A DNA stretch of 64,000 bases from JACDHG01 sp963811585 (lineage in GTDB: Bacteria; Actinomycetota; Actinomycetes; Propionibacteriales; Nocardioidaceae): the NCBI GenBank assembly GCA_963811585.1, contig CAWERR010000008.1, positions 558,001 through 622,000 on the forward strand, given 5' to 3'. The number at the start of each line of letters is the position of its first letter. Position 1 is the stretch's first letter. The notes under the pieces were generated by a model. That model was not told where the DNA came from. It did no database searches and saw only the letters and a program-made list of their open reading frames with translations. A program made the translations under genes and the position numbers. Shown piece by piece: positions 8,618-16,969 of this stretch.

Positions 8618-9577
8618 TCAGACGTCGGCCAGGTCGCTGCGCAGTTGGGTAACCACTGGCCGCGGCGCCGTGTCGACGGCTAGCCGGAAGACGTCGGGAC
8701 GGTGGTAGTGGCCGACCGGGTCGAACAGCCGTCGCGCCGAGCGCACCGCGGTGAGGTCAAGCTCGGCAAACAGGATGGTCTCCTCGTGCCGAGCGGGGCC
8801 GGCAAGGATCTCCCCATTGGGGCCGACGATCACCGTGTTGCCGGGCTCGACCCACTCGGGATCATCCGGATCTGTCCGGCCACACGCGCTCCCGGTCGGG
8901 GAAGTCGGCTGGGATCTGGTCGACACGCACGCACGGATTCACGCCGATCACGTAGCAGCGGGCTTCTCGGGCGATGTGTCGCATGGTCGCGACCCAGCCA
9001 TCACCCGTCGCCAGCGTCGGCGCCACCCACACGTCGACACCCTGCGAGTAGAGGAAGAACCTCGCCAGCGGCATGTAGTTCTCCCAGCAGATCAGCCCAC
9101 CGATGCGCCCGAACGGGCGTCTGGTACGTGTCGAGCGTCGAGCCGTCACCCATTCCCCACACCGTGCGCTCTGAACCGGTCGGCATCAGTTTGCGATGCT
9201 TTCCGAGGAGATTGCCATCGGGGTCGAAGTACAGCAACGTGTTGTAGATCGTGCTGCCCGTCGGCTCGCGTTCGTTGACCCCGATCACGAGATAAGCGCC
9301 AGCATCCCGAGCCGCTGCCCCGAGTCGCTCGGTGGTGTCGCTCGGTACGACGACGGCCTGGTCGGCGAGCATCGCGAACCACTGCTCGTCACCGTCCCAG
9401 ATCGGCGTCGCGTCGATCCAGATCGGCGTGCCGGGCAGGAAGGCCTCGGGGAAGACGACCAGGTCTGCCGCCCGCGCCTTTGCTCTCGGACAGCAAGGCC
9501 TCGACTTTGTCGAGCGTGGCCGTGCGATCCATCAGCACATAGGACGCCTGCACCGCCGCAACTGTGATCGTCGTCAT
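8618..9577 (-). CDS. Nitrilase / carbon-nitrogen hydrolase, frameshifted
   Basis: Joined fragments give a protein of about 315 residues of the nitrilase branch of the carbon-nitrogen hydrolase superfamily, which hydrolyses nitriles or amides with a Glu-Lys-Cys triad. The Lys is in GKHRKLMPTG and the Cys in GGLICWENYMPLARF; the N-terminal Glu (PEAFLPG-like) appears when the frame is corrected near 9470. The C-terminal part contains GNTVIVGPNGEILAGP, typical of nitrilases. At least three single-base shifts interrupt it. The start ATG at 9577 overlaps the stop of the PAP2 gene (ATGA), so the two are coupled on the minus strand. ICWENYMP favours a true nitrilase or cyanide-active enzyme over an amidase. 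Confidence 0.8.
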
Positions 9578-10379
9578 CTCTCCGCCCTCCTGGCCCGACG
9601 ATACCGCTCGAGGAGGCGAGCGTGACGCGTCAGTTGGCGGCTATCGAGGAACGGCAGCAGCAACATGGCGACGATGGTGAGCCAGCCGGATGCGAAAGCA
9701 AGGCTCGTCAACACGTCGCTGAGGTGATGGGCTCCTTCATACATCCGGCTGAGGACCACCAAAGGCGGGACCAGGAGCAAGGGAGCCACCCATCGACGCG
9801 CAGACCACGCGTAGGTCCACACCAAGATGATGATCAGGCCCCACAGCGCCGTCGCCGTCCCGACGTGTCCCGACGGAAAGCTATGCATCGGGATGCAGGC
9901 CAGGGTCGAGGATCTTCACCGGTGGCCGTGGCCTCTCCACCGCCGTGGCAGCAAGGATGTAGATCCCTCCGACGCCGGCAGCGCTCAGGGCCACAAACAG
10001 CGCGGGCCGGATACTCCGCTGCCATGCCCAAAGTCCCAGTGCGATGAGCGGAGCCAGCACCATCTCGGTGCGGGTGTCGCCTAGCAGGCTGACGTACTCG
10101 GCGGCCTGGTTGAGAGTTGACGTGCGCTCTCCCGCGGTCCATTCAGCCAAGTCCTTGTCAGCAGCGCCGACTGAGTCACTTGAGCGGACCCGTGATGATC
10201 TGACCGAGACCGACCACGAGTCCGAGCAGGAGCGCCCACGCGAGCAGCAGAATCCCCAGCAGCCTTGCCCATCCCCTGCTAGTGCTGGGACGTGACCTGG
10301 TGACAGCGGTGTCTGAGGACATGCTCGCCAGTGTGGTTCCATCTCCTCGTAGCCGCACCCCGACGACGCCGGTTCGCAT
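9574..10379 (-). CDS. PAP2-family phosphatase, membrane-bound, frameshifted
   Basis: A type 2 phosphatidic acid phosphatase-like integral membrane enzyme that dephosphorylates lipid phosphates such as undecaprenyl or phosphatidyl phosphates. The three family motifs are visible across frames: ERPRPPVK (KxxxxxxRP type), SFPSGH and SRMYEGAHHLSD. The N-terminus has a membrane helix (LLGILLLAWALLLGLVVGLG). Frame breaks fall near 10190 and 9888. The true start is uncertain: ATG codons at 10379 and 10322 are both plausible. The final helix ends in a basic tail, and the stop codon overlaps the nitrilase start by four bases. Confidence 0.8.
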
Positions 10380-10465
10380 TGCCATCGCCGGTCTGCGCGC
10401 AAGGACTCGATCACCCCGTGGCATCCTCAGGGAGACTGGCATCGAGAGAGCGGAGGTTTCCCAAC

Positions 10466-11122
10466 GTGACGACGCCACCGAGCGAGGGTCAGATCCGGAT
10501 CTTCCTGCTCGACGACCACGAGATCGTTCGCCGAGGGCTCCGCGACCTGTTCGAGGCCGAGGACGACTTCGTGGTGGTGGGCGAGTCAGGCTCAGCGGTC
10601 GAGGCGCAGAGCCGCATCCCCGCGCTGCGCCCGCACGTTGCCGTGCTCGACGGGAGGCTCCCGGATGGCAGTGGTGTCGAGGTATGCCGGAGCATCCGGT
10701 CCGTCGATCCGACCATCCAGGCCTTGATCCTGACCTCGTATGACGATGACGAGGCCCTGTTCGCGGCCATCATGGCCGGCGCGGCGGGATACGTGCTCAA
10801 GCAGATCGGCAGCACCGACCTGGTTGATGCAGTCAGGCGGGTTGCCGCGGGTCAGTCGTTGCTCGACCCGGCCGTTACTCGTCGGGTGCTCGAGCGGCTC
10901 CGCTCCGGGGCCGGTGACGAGCCGGACGAGCTGGCTGAGCTCACCGCCCAAGAGCGCAAGATCCTCGAGCTGATCGCGGAGGGCCTGACCAACCGGCAGA
11001 TTGCCGAGCGCATCTTCCTGGCAGAGAAGACCGTGAAGAACTACGTGTCGAGCATCTTGATGAAGCTGGGGCTCGAGCGACGTACGCAGGCTGCGGTGTT
11101 GGCCGCGAAGCTGCTGCGGTGA
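10466..11122 (+). CDS. NarL/DevR-type response regulator
   Basis: A 218-residue two-component regulator: receiver domain with the acidic pair DD in LLDDHE and phosphoacceptor Asp62 in VLDGRLPDG, then a LuxR-type helix-turn-helix (LTAQERKILELIAEGLTNRQ) ending LGLERRTQAAVLAAKLLR. This is the DevR/DosR pattern. The GTG start lies nine bases after a GGAGG ribosome-binding site; the open frame upstream is not part of the family. The likely partner is the DevS-like kinase at 14233, about 3 kb away with divergent genes between them. It is convergent with the CoA-transferase gene, 21 bases from it. Probable target sites are described at 13434-13472. Confidence 0.88.
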   Translation: MTTPPSEGQIRIFLLDDHEIVRRGLRDLFEAEDDFVVVGESGSAVEAQSRIPALRPHVAVLDGRLPDGSGVEVCRSIRSVDPTIQALILTSYDDDEALFAAIMAGAAGYVLKQIGSTDLVDAVRRVAAGQSLLDPAVTRRVLERLRSGAGDEPDELAELTAQERKILELIAEGLTNRQIAERIFLAEKTVKNYVSSILMKLGLERRTQAAVLAAKLLR

Positions 11123-11143
11123 CGCTCAGCAGGGATGCCTGGC

Positions 11144-12370
11144 TCAGGTGAGGCTGAGTGCCGCTGCTTCCTCCCAAAGCTCGTCTCGCACCGAGGGGTG
11201 CGCGGCGTGCTCGATGAGATGACGCGCCTGGGCTCGCTGGTCGTGGCCGAAGATCTCAGCCACCCCCTGTTCGGTGACCACAGTTGACATCTGGCTCGAC
11301 GTGACGGGCTCGTCGACGAGGGGCACGATCGTGGACGTGTCCGCGCGTGGGTGCCAGGAGCGCAGGGCGATCAGAGCCTGCCCACCGGGTGCGTGCAGGG
11401 CTCCGACGACGAAGTCGGTCTGGCCGCCGGTGCCGGAGTAGATGCGCCGACCGATCCGGGAGGCGTTCGCCTGGGCGAACAGGTCGACCTGCAGCGCGGT
11501 GTTGACACTCACCATCAGCCGGTTCGTCTTGATCAACGCGGGGTCGTTGGTCTTCTCGGTGCGCAGCATCCGGACGCGAGGGTTGCCATCAACCCATGCG
11601 TACAGCTCGGGGGAGCCGAACAGGAACGAGGCTGTCACCGGCGTGGACTGGTCGAGAGCTCCGGCTTGCTCCAAGGTCAAGACACCGTCGCTGAACATCT
11701 CCGTCCACACCGCCAGACCGCGACGGGCAATGAGCCCGAGCATCGTCGCGTCCGGTACCGCACCGATTCCGGTCTGGATGGTCGAGCCGTCAGCAACTCG
11801 CTCGGCGACGAGCTCACCGATGTGCATCGCGGCGTCGTCGATGGCGATGGTGGGTGGAGACGCGAGCGGCTGCTCTGCCTCGATCGCCAGATCGACGTGA
11901 TCGATGGGGATGACCGAGTCGCCGAACGTGTAAGGCATGTGCGGGTTGAGCTGGGCCACCACTAGGCCCCCTCGCCGCCGCGCCTCTTCGATGGCGGCCG
12001 GCAGGATGTTCACCTCGGTGCCGAGTGACACCGCCCCGTCACGCGGCAAGGAGGTGTGGATGAGGACCACGTCAGGCGGCATACGAGTGGCGAACAGCTG
12101 GGGCACGAGCGAAAGCCGGCAGGGAACGTAGCTCAGTCGAGGGCTTCGTCGCATCCCCGGACCGACGAACGACGTCTCGAGCTCAACACCCTCGCGGTCT
12201 GGCACCCCCGACTGCGCGTGGAGCATGTTCAGCCGAAACTTGGGCAGCGACCTCTCGAGGATCTCCAGGAGGAGCCAGGGGGTGGCGTGGTTGCCGGAGC
12301 AGATGACTCGTGGTGTGCCCCGCAGCGCCGACAGGGCCGCGGCCAGGGCGTGCTCAGAGACGATCTGCAC
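11144..12370 (-). CDS. Acetyl-CoA hydrolase/transferase family protein
   Basis: A 408-residue member of the class I CoA-transferase family that includes acetyl-CoA hydrolases and 4-hydroxybutyrate CoA-transferases. Visible family features are SGNHATPWLLLE near the N-terminus, QTGIGAVPDATM, the WTEMFSDGVL segment around the catalytic Glu region, SGTGGQTDFVVGA and a VTEQGVAEIFG C-terminal segment. The GTG start at 12370 has a strong GGAGGG site just upstream. It is the third gene of a minus-strand unit (stress protein, flavoprotein, this enzyme), 70 bases from the second. Association with a Dos-type cluster suggests a fermentative or acyl-CoA role under low oxygen. The exact CoA donor and acceptor are unknown. 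Confidence 0.82.
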   Translation of the reverse strand: MQIVSEHALAAALSALRGTPRVICSGNHATPWLLLEILERSLPKFRLNMLHAQSGVPDREGVELETSFVGPGMRRSPRLSYVPCRLSLVPQLFATRMPPDVVLIHTSLPRDGAVSLGTEVNILPAAIEEARRRGGLVVAQLNPHMPYTFGDSVIPIDHVDLAIEAEQPLASPPTIAIDDAAMHIGELVAERVADGSTIQTGIGAVPDATMLGLIARRGLAVWTEMFSDGVLTLEQAGALDQSTPVTASFLFGSPELYAWVDGNPRVRMLRTEKTNDPALIKTNRLMVSVNTALQVDLFAQANASRIGRRIYSGTGGQTDFVVGALHAPGGQALIALRSWHPRADTSTIVPLVDEPVTSSQMSTVVTEQGVAEIFGHDQRAQARHLIEHAAHPSVRDELWEEAAALSLT

Positions 12371-12440
12371 AGGGTCCCTCCGTCTTCGCGAATCGAGTCC
12401 AAGCTCTCCAGTCGGAGCGTAACCGCGTTTCGATGCCGGC

Positions 12441-12857
12441 TCATGACGCCACTGCTCGGCCGGTGATCCGGTGGGGCGTGATCTGGATGAACATCTGTCG
12501 TGATCCCGGCGCCCACGGCGTGAGGTCTCTGAGCAACGAACCACTGATCTCGTCGGCGTCGTCGACGGGCGCCGCCTGGCCCACCACCAGCACACTCCAA
12601 CCACGCCACATCTCGGGTTCGAGCTCGTCGATTTCGAAGGCCGCCACGTCCCAGGCATGTCCCGCGAGCAGCGTGTAGGGCGCGGTTCGGAAGACAATGG
12701 TCTCGTCCGCCAGGATGAAGTTGACGGGGAGGATGACAGGGCCATCTGGGGTGCACACCGCGACGCGGCCGACTCCGCCCTTGCGCAGGTGGACCATGCA
12801 CTCGTGGTCGCTCAGCTCACGGAAGACCGCCGTGGGTCGTTCGTTATCCCCTCGCAT
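12441..12857 (-). CDS. Pyridoxamine 5'-phosphate oxidase-like split-barrel flavoprotein
   Basis: A 138-residue protein with the FMN/F420-binding split-barrel signature: VGRVAVCTPDGPVILPVNFI, then TAPYTLLAGHAWDVAAFEID, then WSVLVVGQA, and a C-terminal ITPHRITGRAV. Proteins of this type bind flavin or F420; many actinobacterial members have no assigned reaction, and several belong to hypoxia regulons. The ATG at 12857 has an AAGGAG site; the GTG one codon upstream is less likely. Its start overlaps the end of the universal stress gene by 14 bases, indicating one transcript. Confidence 0.82.
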   Translation of the reverse strand: MRGDNERPTAVFRELSDHECMVHLRKGGVGRVAVCTPDGPVILPVNFILADETIVFRTAPYTLLAGHAWDVAAFEIDELEPEMWRGWSVLVVGQAAPVDDADEISGSLLRDLTPWAPGSRQMFIQITPHRITGRAVAS

Positions 12858-13332
12858 CACGAGCTCCTTCTCTTGGTTGGGGCTTGGTGTTCAGCACCGG
12901 TGCCGGTACGACGACGACCGGACAACTCGCATTGCGCACGCAGTAGTCGCTGACGGAACCCAGCGACGAACGCCGCAACTGGCCACGCGTGGAGGCTCCA
13001 ACGACGAGGTACGCCGCATCCTTGGCGACCTTCAGCAACACATTGCCTGCGTCGCCCTCGACAACCTGGCGCGACACCACCGGCCGTGCATCAACTTCGG
13101 TCAGGGTTTGCGCGACTGCCTTGTCCTGGATCTGCTGCGCCAGCTGACGCGCCTGCTCGGAAAGAGCGGTACCAGCTCCGTTGCCGTCCGCCCGCGACCA
13201 GGTCCAGGCAGTGATGACCTCGACTGCGCTTCCGCGCCGCGCGGCCTCATGCATGGCAAAGGCGAGTGCCGCCCTGCTGCCGGAGGTCTCGTCGACACCG
13301 ACGACGACGCCTTGAGCCCGGATGCCGGTCAT
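12844..13332 (-). CDS. Universal stress protein (UspA family)
   Basis: A 162-residue single-domain UspA protein. It starts VVVGVDETSGSRAALAFAM and carries the ATP-binding motif GASTRGQLRRSSLGSVS near residues 111-127 followed by CPVVVVP. Cytoplasmic ATP-binding proteins of this class help cells survive stress and arrest. The start has an AAGGGGG ribosome-binding site. It is the first gene of the three-gene unit ending at 11144, reads away from the divergent promoter at 13333-13546, and is probably controlled by the DevR-like sites there. Confidence 0.92.
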   Translation of the reverse strand: MTGIRAQGVVVGVDETSGSRAALAFAMHEAARRGSAVEVITAWTWSRADGNGAGTALSEQARQLAQQIQDKAVAQTLTEVDARPVVSRQVVEGDAGNVLLKVAKDAAYLVVGASTRGQLRRSSLGSVSDYCVRNASCPVVVVPAPVLNTKPQPREGARDARG

Positions 13333-13433
13333 GAGTCCCCCTTGACGAGTGTGGAGCCAACTTCTTGATTCGGCCCATGTCGCAATGCTGGCCCGCGCGG
13401 TGCTTTTGAGACAGAGCCGAGCGGCCCTGACCA

Positions 13434-13472
13434 GACGGGACTTGTGACCCGTCAGCTAGGGACGTCCGACCG
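13434..13472. promoter_or_regulatory. Two DevR/DosR-box-like sites in a divergent promoter
   Basis: Between the divergent stress-protein and DoxX genes there is a 20-bp near-palindrome, gacgggacttgtgacccgtc (13434-13453). Its core, GGGAC-TTGT-GACCC, fits the GGGNC-N4-GNCCC DevR pattern. A second, weaker site, GGGAC-GTCC-GACCG, starts at 13459, exactly 22 bp after the first core at 13437. This tandem spacing of about two helical turns is what cooperative DosR dimers use. A DevR-like regulator and a DevS-like kinase are encoded on either side. Confidence 0.6.
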
Positions 13473-13546
13473 CTGTGCGACCTCACCCCCAGGCAGCAGA
13501 GTCGAAGCAGACGGAGCAAGAAGCTCCCTGAGACAAGGAGATAGCG

Positions 13547-14140
13547 ATGACCTCGCTGCAACAGCACACAAGTCGGCCGACAGAGATCGCTGGGTCGACC
13601 GAGACCAACGAGTCGGTTCGCGACCGTGCAGCGGGCTACGCCCTTGGCGCACTGCGGATCGTTATCGGCTGGACATTCCTCTGGGCGTTCTTCGACAAGC
13701 TGTTCGCACTCGGCTTCTCCACGGGACGCAACCCCGAAACAGGTGTCGTCGATCGCTTCGGTCCTGACGCCTTCATCAATGGGAGCTCACCGACAGAAGG
13801 ATTCCTCGCCTTCGGAGCGAAGGGTCCGTTCAAGGACTTCTACAACAGCATCGCCGGTGACGCCTTGACCAACTGGGGCTTCATGCTCGGCCTGCTCGCG
13901 ATCGGTGTCGCGCTCACCTTGGGCATCACGATGCGACTCGGAGTCTTCGCAGCCGCCCTGATGTACCTCATGATGTGGACCGTCGCACTGCCTCCGGAGA
14001 ACAACCCGATCACCGACGACCACATCATTGGTCTGCTTGCCGTCCTCGTACTCGGCCTGTTCGGTGCCGGCCGGCACGTCGGGCTCGGCACCTGGTGGAC
14101 GAAGCAGTCCATCGTCAGGCGGTTCCGGATCCTGAGGTAG
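13547..14140 (+). CDS. DoxX-family membrane protein
   Basis: A 197-residue protein with four predicted helices. It begins LRIVIGWTFLWAFFDKLFALGF and ends with helices around GLLAIGVALTLGITMRLGVF and IIGLLAVLVLGLFGAGR, the DoxX / thiosulfate:quinone oxidoreductase DoxD-like pattern. The loop between helices 1 and 2 is long, as in actinobacterial members. The ribosome-binding site AAGGAG lies six bases before the ATG. Transcription starts from the divergent region bearing the DevR-like boxes. Function is inferred only to the level of a membrane protein linked to thiol or quinone redox stress. Confidence 0.82.
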   Translation: MTSLQQHTSRPTEIAGSTETNESVRDRAAGYALGALRIVIGWTFLWAFFDKLFALGFSTGRNPETGVVDRFGPDAFINGSSPTEGFLAFGAKGPFKDFYNSIAGDALTNWGFMLGLLAIGVALTLGITMRLGVFAAALMYLMMWTVALPPENNPITDDHIIGLLAVLVLGLFGAGRHVGLGTWWTKQSIVRRFRILR

Positions 14141-14158
14141 CGCGACGGATCACTCCTC

Positions 14159-14192
14159 ACAGAAGGGCCCACATCCCCGTGGGCCCTTCTGT
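14159..14192 (+). terminator. Strong hairpin terminator after the DoxX gene
   Basis: A perfect 14-bp stem, acagaagggcccac at 14159-14172 with gtgggcccttctgt at 14179-14192, and a six-base loop. The T content downstream is modest (tctgtcc). It starts 18 bases after the stop codon. Confidence 0.75.
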
Positions 14193-14220
14193 CTGTCCGG
14201 GTCTGCCGGTGACGAGGGCT

Positions 14221-14226
14221 TACGAT
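14221..14226 (+). promoter_or_regulatory. -10 hexamer TACGAT, possible leaderless promoter
   Basis: TACGAT is six bases before the GTG start at 14233 of the sensor kinase. The gene has no good Shine-Dalgarno site, so a leaderless transcript is likely. Confidence 0.5.
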
Positions 14227-14232
14227 CGCAAC

Positions 14233-15912
14233 GTGCCCACCCAGGAGGAGTCGCTCGCGGAGCTGCTGCGGACCGTGCTGGGCCGCGTCGAGGACCTGGT
14301 GGCCGCCGAGGAACGAGTCCGTTCGCTGCTCGACGCCGTCAGCGCGGTGGCAGGAGACCTCAACCTGCACGCCACGCTCGAACGCATCGTCGAAGCAGCG
14401 GCTGGCTTGGCGGATGCGCAGTATGCCGCCCTGGGCGTGATCGACACGAGCGGTGAAGGTCTCGTCGACTTCATCACGTATGGCATGTCCGCACCGACGG
14501 TGACGTCGATCGGCCCGCGGCCTCGCGGTCACGGCATCCTCGGCTTGATCATCGAAGAGCCACACCCGCTCCGGCTGCACGACCTGAACGAGCACGATGC
14601 GTCGTACGGGTTCCCCGCGAATCATCCGCCGATGCGGTCCTTCCTCGGCGTGCCGGTGCGGGTGCGCGACCGCGTCTTCGGAAACCTGTATCTCACCGAC
14701 AAGGTCGGCGAGGGCGACTTCACCGTCGAGGACGAGCAAGCAGTCATCGCGCTCGCAGCTGCGGCGGGCATCGCCATCGAGAACGCCCGCCTGTTCGAGC
14801 GTCTGCGGCGCCGCGAGAGATGGCTGGCGGCAACCGCCGAGATTCAGCAGGCGCTGCTGGGGCACGTTGAGATCAGCGCCGCTCTGACCCTGATCGCAGA
14901 TCGAGCCCGCGACATCGCCGGCACTGAGCTTGCCCTCGTGGTGCTCGAGCAGAATGACGGTTCGCTAAAGGTGGAAGCGGCGGTTGGCACGCAGGCTGAT
15001 CTGGTCGGCAATGCCCTGCCTCGAGAAGGCTCGCTCGCAGACGTCGTGGAGCACGGGGCGACCGTCATCGTTGCCGAGGGAGTTCGCCTCCCTGGCCTCG
15101 AAGGTCTCAAGTCCGCACTGCTCGTTCCGTTCACCGGGCCGGGTGGTGCCGGCGGGGCTCTGCTGATCGGCGGCGACGAGGCACCGGACCGGCTCGTCGA
15201 CGAAGACGACATGCAGGCGCTGCGCGGTTTCGCTGCGCAGGCAGCCTTGGGGGTCGATCGCGCACAAGCTCAAGAAGACCGCGCCGCTCTGGCGATCCTG
15301 GCCGACCGCGACCGCATCGCTCGAGACCTCCACGACCTGGTGATCCAGCGGCTGTTCGCTACCGGGCTCACCCTGAAGAGCCTGGCCCGAAGGCCCGAGA
15401 ACGCGCCGCTTACCGGTCAGCTGACTGGCGTGATGGATGACCTGGACGCCACGATCCAGGACATCCGCGGCACGATCTTCGAGCTGGGTCGCGATGGGGA
15501 TGCCGCCGATCTCAAGGGTCAGATCGCCGCGGTGATCTCCGCCGCTGCGCCGATGTTTGAGGTGAAGCCTCGTCTCGTGCTGCGGGGGCCTGTCGACCTG
15601 GCGGTTCCTGATTCGGTGCGGCCCCACCTGATCGCGGTCATCGTCGAGGCGCTGTCGAATGCCGGTCGGCATGCCGCGGCGACGAGCGTGGAGGTGCAGG
15701 TCAGCATCGACGGCGCTGGCGCGGACGCCCGGGTGACGGCTGAGATCCGCGACGACGGCAAGGGGTTCACGCCCCAGGAGGGCGGCAGCGGTCTACGCAA
15801 CATGGGCGAGCGGGCGCGCAACCTGGGTGGTACCTGTGACATCGTCTCGGCCCCTGGTGAGGGGGCGGTGGTGCGCTGGGTCGTACCACTGGCCAGAACT
15901 CCGGCCGCCTAG
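14233..15912 (+). CDS. DevS/DosS-like GAF-GAF sensor histidine kinase
   Basis: A 559-residue cytoplasmic kinase: GAF domain 1 (about residues 40-195), GAF domain 2 (about 210-345), HisKA_3 dimerisation with the phosphorylated His367 in ARDLHDLVIQRLF, and an HATPase domain (EALSNAGRHA, then RDDGKGF and GSGLRNMGERA). GAF1 has the NHPPMRSFLGVPVRVRD segment conserved in mycobacterial DevS/DosT. Its His131 lies where, as I remember it, the haem-ligating His sits, so oxygen, NO or redox sensing through haem is plausible but needs alignment. The GTG start is supported by a -10 six bases upstream. Partner regulator: the gene at 10466. Confidence 0.88.
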   Translation: MPTQEESLAELLRTVLGRVEDLVAAEERVRSLLDAVSAVAGDLNLHATLERIVEAAAGLADAQYAALGVIDTSGEGLVDFITYGMSAPTVTSIGPRPRGHGILGLIIEEPHPLRLHDLNEHDASYGFPANHPPMRSFLGVPVRVRDRVFGNLYLTDKVGEGDFTVEDEQAVIALAAAAGIAIENARLFERLRRRERWLAATAEIQQALLGHVEISAALTLIADRARDIAGTELALVVLEQNDGSLKVEAAVGTQADLVGNALPREGSLADVVEHGATVIVAEGVRLPGLEGLKSALLVPFTGPGGAGGALLIGGDEAPDRLVDEDDMQALRGFAAQAALGVDRAQAQEDRAALAILADRDRIARDLHDLVIQRLFATGLTLKSLARRPENAPLTGQLTGVMDDLDATIQDIRGTIFELGRDGDAADLKGQIAAVISAAAPMFEVKPRLVLRGPVDLAVPDSVRPHLIAVIVEALSNAGRHAAATSVEVQVSIDGAGADARVTAEIRDDGKGFTPQEGGSGLRNMGERARNLGGTCDIVSAPGEGAVVRWVVPLARTPAA

Positions 15913-15988
15913 TTTGTGGCGAGATCGTCGGCCGATGATGCGAGGCTCGGTAGTCACCGGCGCGCCGAGGATGGGAGAGGATGGACAA

Positions 15989-16366
15989 ATGACGGAGCCC
16001 AACATCCCTGAAAGCGAACAGGCGGCAGCGTCGCCCAACGTTCGCCAGTACACCGACCAGCTTCAGGCGACGGCGCAGGCGGCGCCGAGCGGACGCAGCG
16101 CACATCAGCTGGTCGGCGGCCCTGGGACGATGCTGTCGCAGACGGTCATCGCGCTGCGCAATGGCGCCTCGCTCGCCGAGCACGAGAACCCCGGCGAGGC
16201 CACCCTGCTGGTGCTGCAGGGCACGGTGCTACTCCGCGCCGGCGACGAGTCGTGGGAAGGCAGCGAAGGTGATCTGCTCGCCGTACCCGCGCGGCGTCAC
16301 AGCCTGGACGCGGTCACAGACGCGACAGTATTGCTGACCGCCGCCAAGCTCAGGCGCGCCACCTGA
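15989..16366 (+). CDS. Small cupin-domain protein
   Basis: A 125-residue protein with one cupin barrel: LIVLRNGASLAEHENPGEATLLVLQG-like first motif (read at GASLAEHENPGEATLL) and a second motif in EGDLLAVPARRHSLDAV. The ATG at 15989 follows a GGAGAGG site; the open frame upstream lacks family similarity. Only some of the metal-binding His and Glu residues of the classic cupin motif are visible, so it may bind a metal or a small ligand without being an enzyme. Its stop overlaps the next ATG (TGATG), so it is coupled to the reductase gene. Confidence 0.75.
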   Translation: MTEPNIPESEQAAASPNVRQYTDQLQATAQAAPSGRSAHQLVGGPGTMLSQTVIALRNGASLAEHENPGEATLLVLQGTVLLRAGDESWEGSEGDLLAVPARRHSLDAVTDATVLLTAAKLRRAT

Positions 16367-16944
16367 TGAGGAAGCTGATCGTCTCGGAGTTCGTCTCGGT
16401 CGATGGCGTGATGGAGGCTCCGGGTGGCGAGCCTGGGTATCAGCACACCGGCTGGACCATCGACTTCCACTCGCCGGAGCAGGAGCAGTACAAGCTTGAT
16501 GAGGTGTTGGCCGCCGGTGCGCTGCTCCTCGGCCGGGTGACCTACGAGGGCTTCGCCGCCGCGTGGCCTGGACGCAGCGATGATGGCGGCTTCGCCGACA
16601 AGATGAACTCCATGCCCAAGTACGTCGTCTCCACCACCCTCAAAGAGCTGCCGTGGAGCAACTCGACGGCGCTCACCGGCCAGCTCAACGAGGAGATTGA
16701 CCGCCTCAAGCTGCAGGACGGCGACGACCTCCTGGTCGCCGGTAGCCGTACCCTCGTGCACGCCCTCTACAAGCACAACCTCGTCGACGAGTACCGGCTG
16801 ATGGTCTTCCCGATCATCCTGGGCAGCGGGCGGCGTCTCTTCCCCGACAACTCGGAGTACAAGTCAACGCTCAAGCTGGTCGACTCGATCACATTCGACT
16901 CAGGCGTCGCCGTTCACACCTACCGTCCGGCGTACGGCCTCTAG
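16366..16944 (+). CDS. RibD C-terminal / dihydrofolate reductase-fold protein
   Basis: A 192-residue protein of the RibD_C family (dihydrofolate reductase fold). It begins MRKLIVSEFVSVDGVMEAPG and contains LLGRVTYEGFAAAWPG, KYVVSTTLKELPW, DDLLVAGSRTLVHAL and VDEYRLMVFPIILGSGRRLF, all typical of the actinobacterial dihydrofolate reductase-like group. These bind NADPH, but their substrates are mostly unknown. It is not the essential FolA type. It is coupled to the cupin gene upstream by a one-base overlap. Confidence 0.87.
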   Translation: MRKLIVSEFVSVDGVMEAPGGEPGYQHTGWTIDFHSPEQEQYKLDEVLAAGALLLGRVTYEGFAAAWPGRSDDGGFADKMNSMPKYVVSTTLKELPWSNSTALTGQLNEEIDRLKLQDGDDLLVAGSRTLVHALYKHNLVDEYRLMVFPIILGSGRRLFPDNSEYKSTLKLVDSITFDSGVAVHTYRPAYGL

Positions 16945-16969
16945 GCCAGCTGCCAGATCCGGTCGCCGG

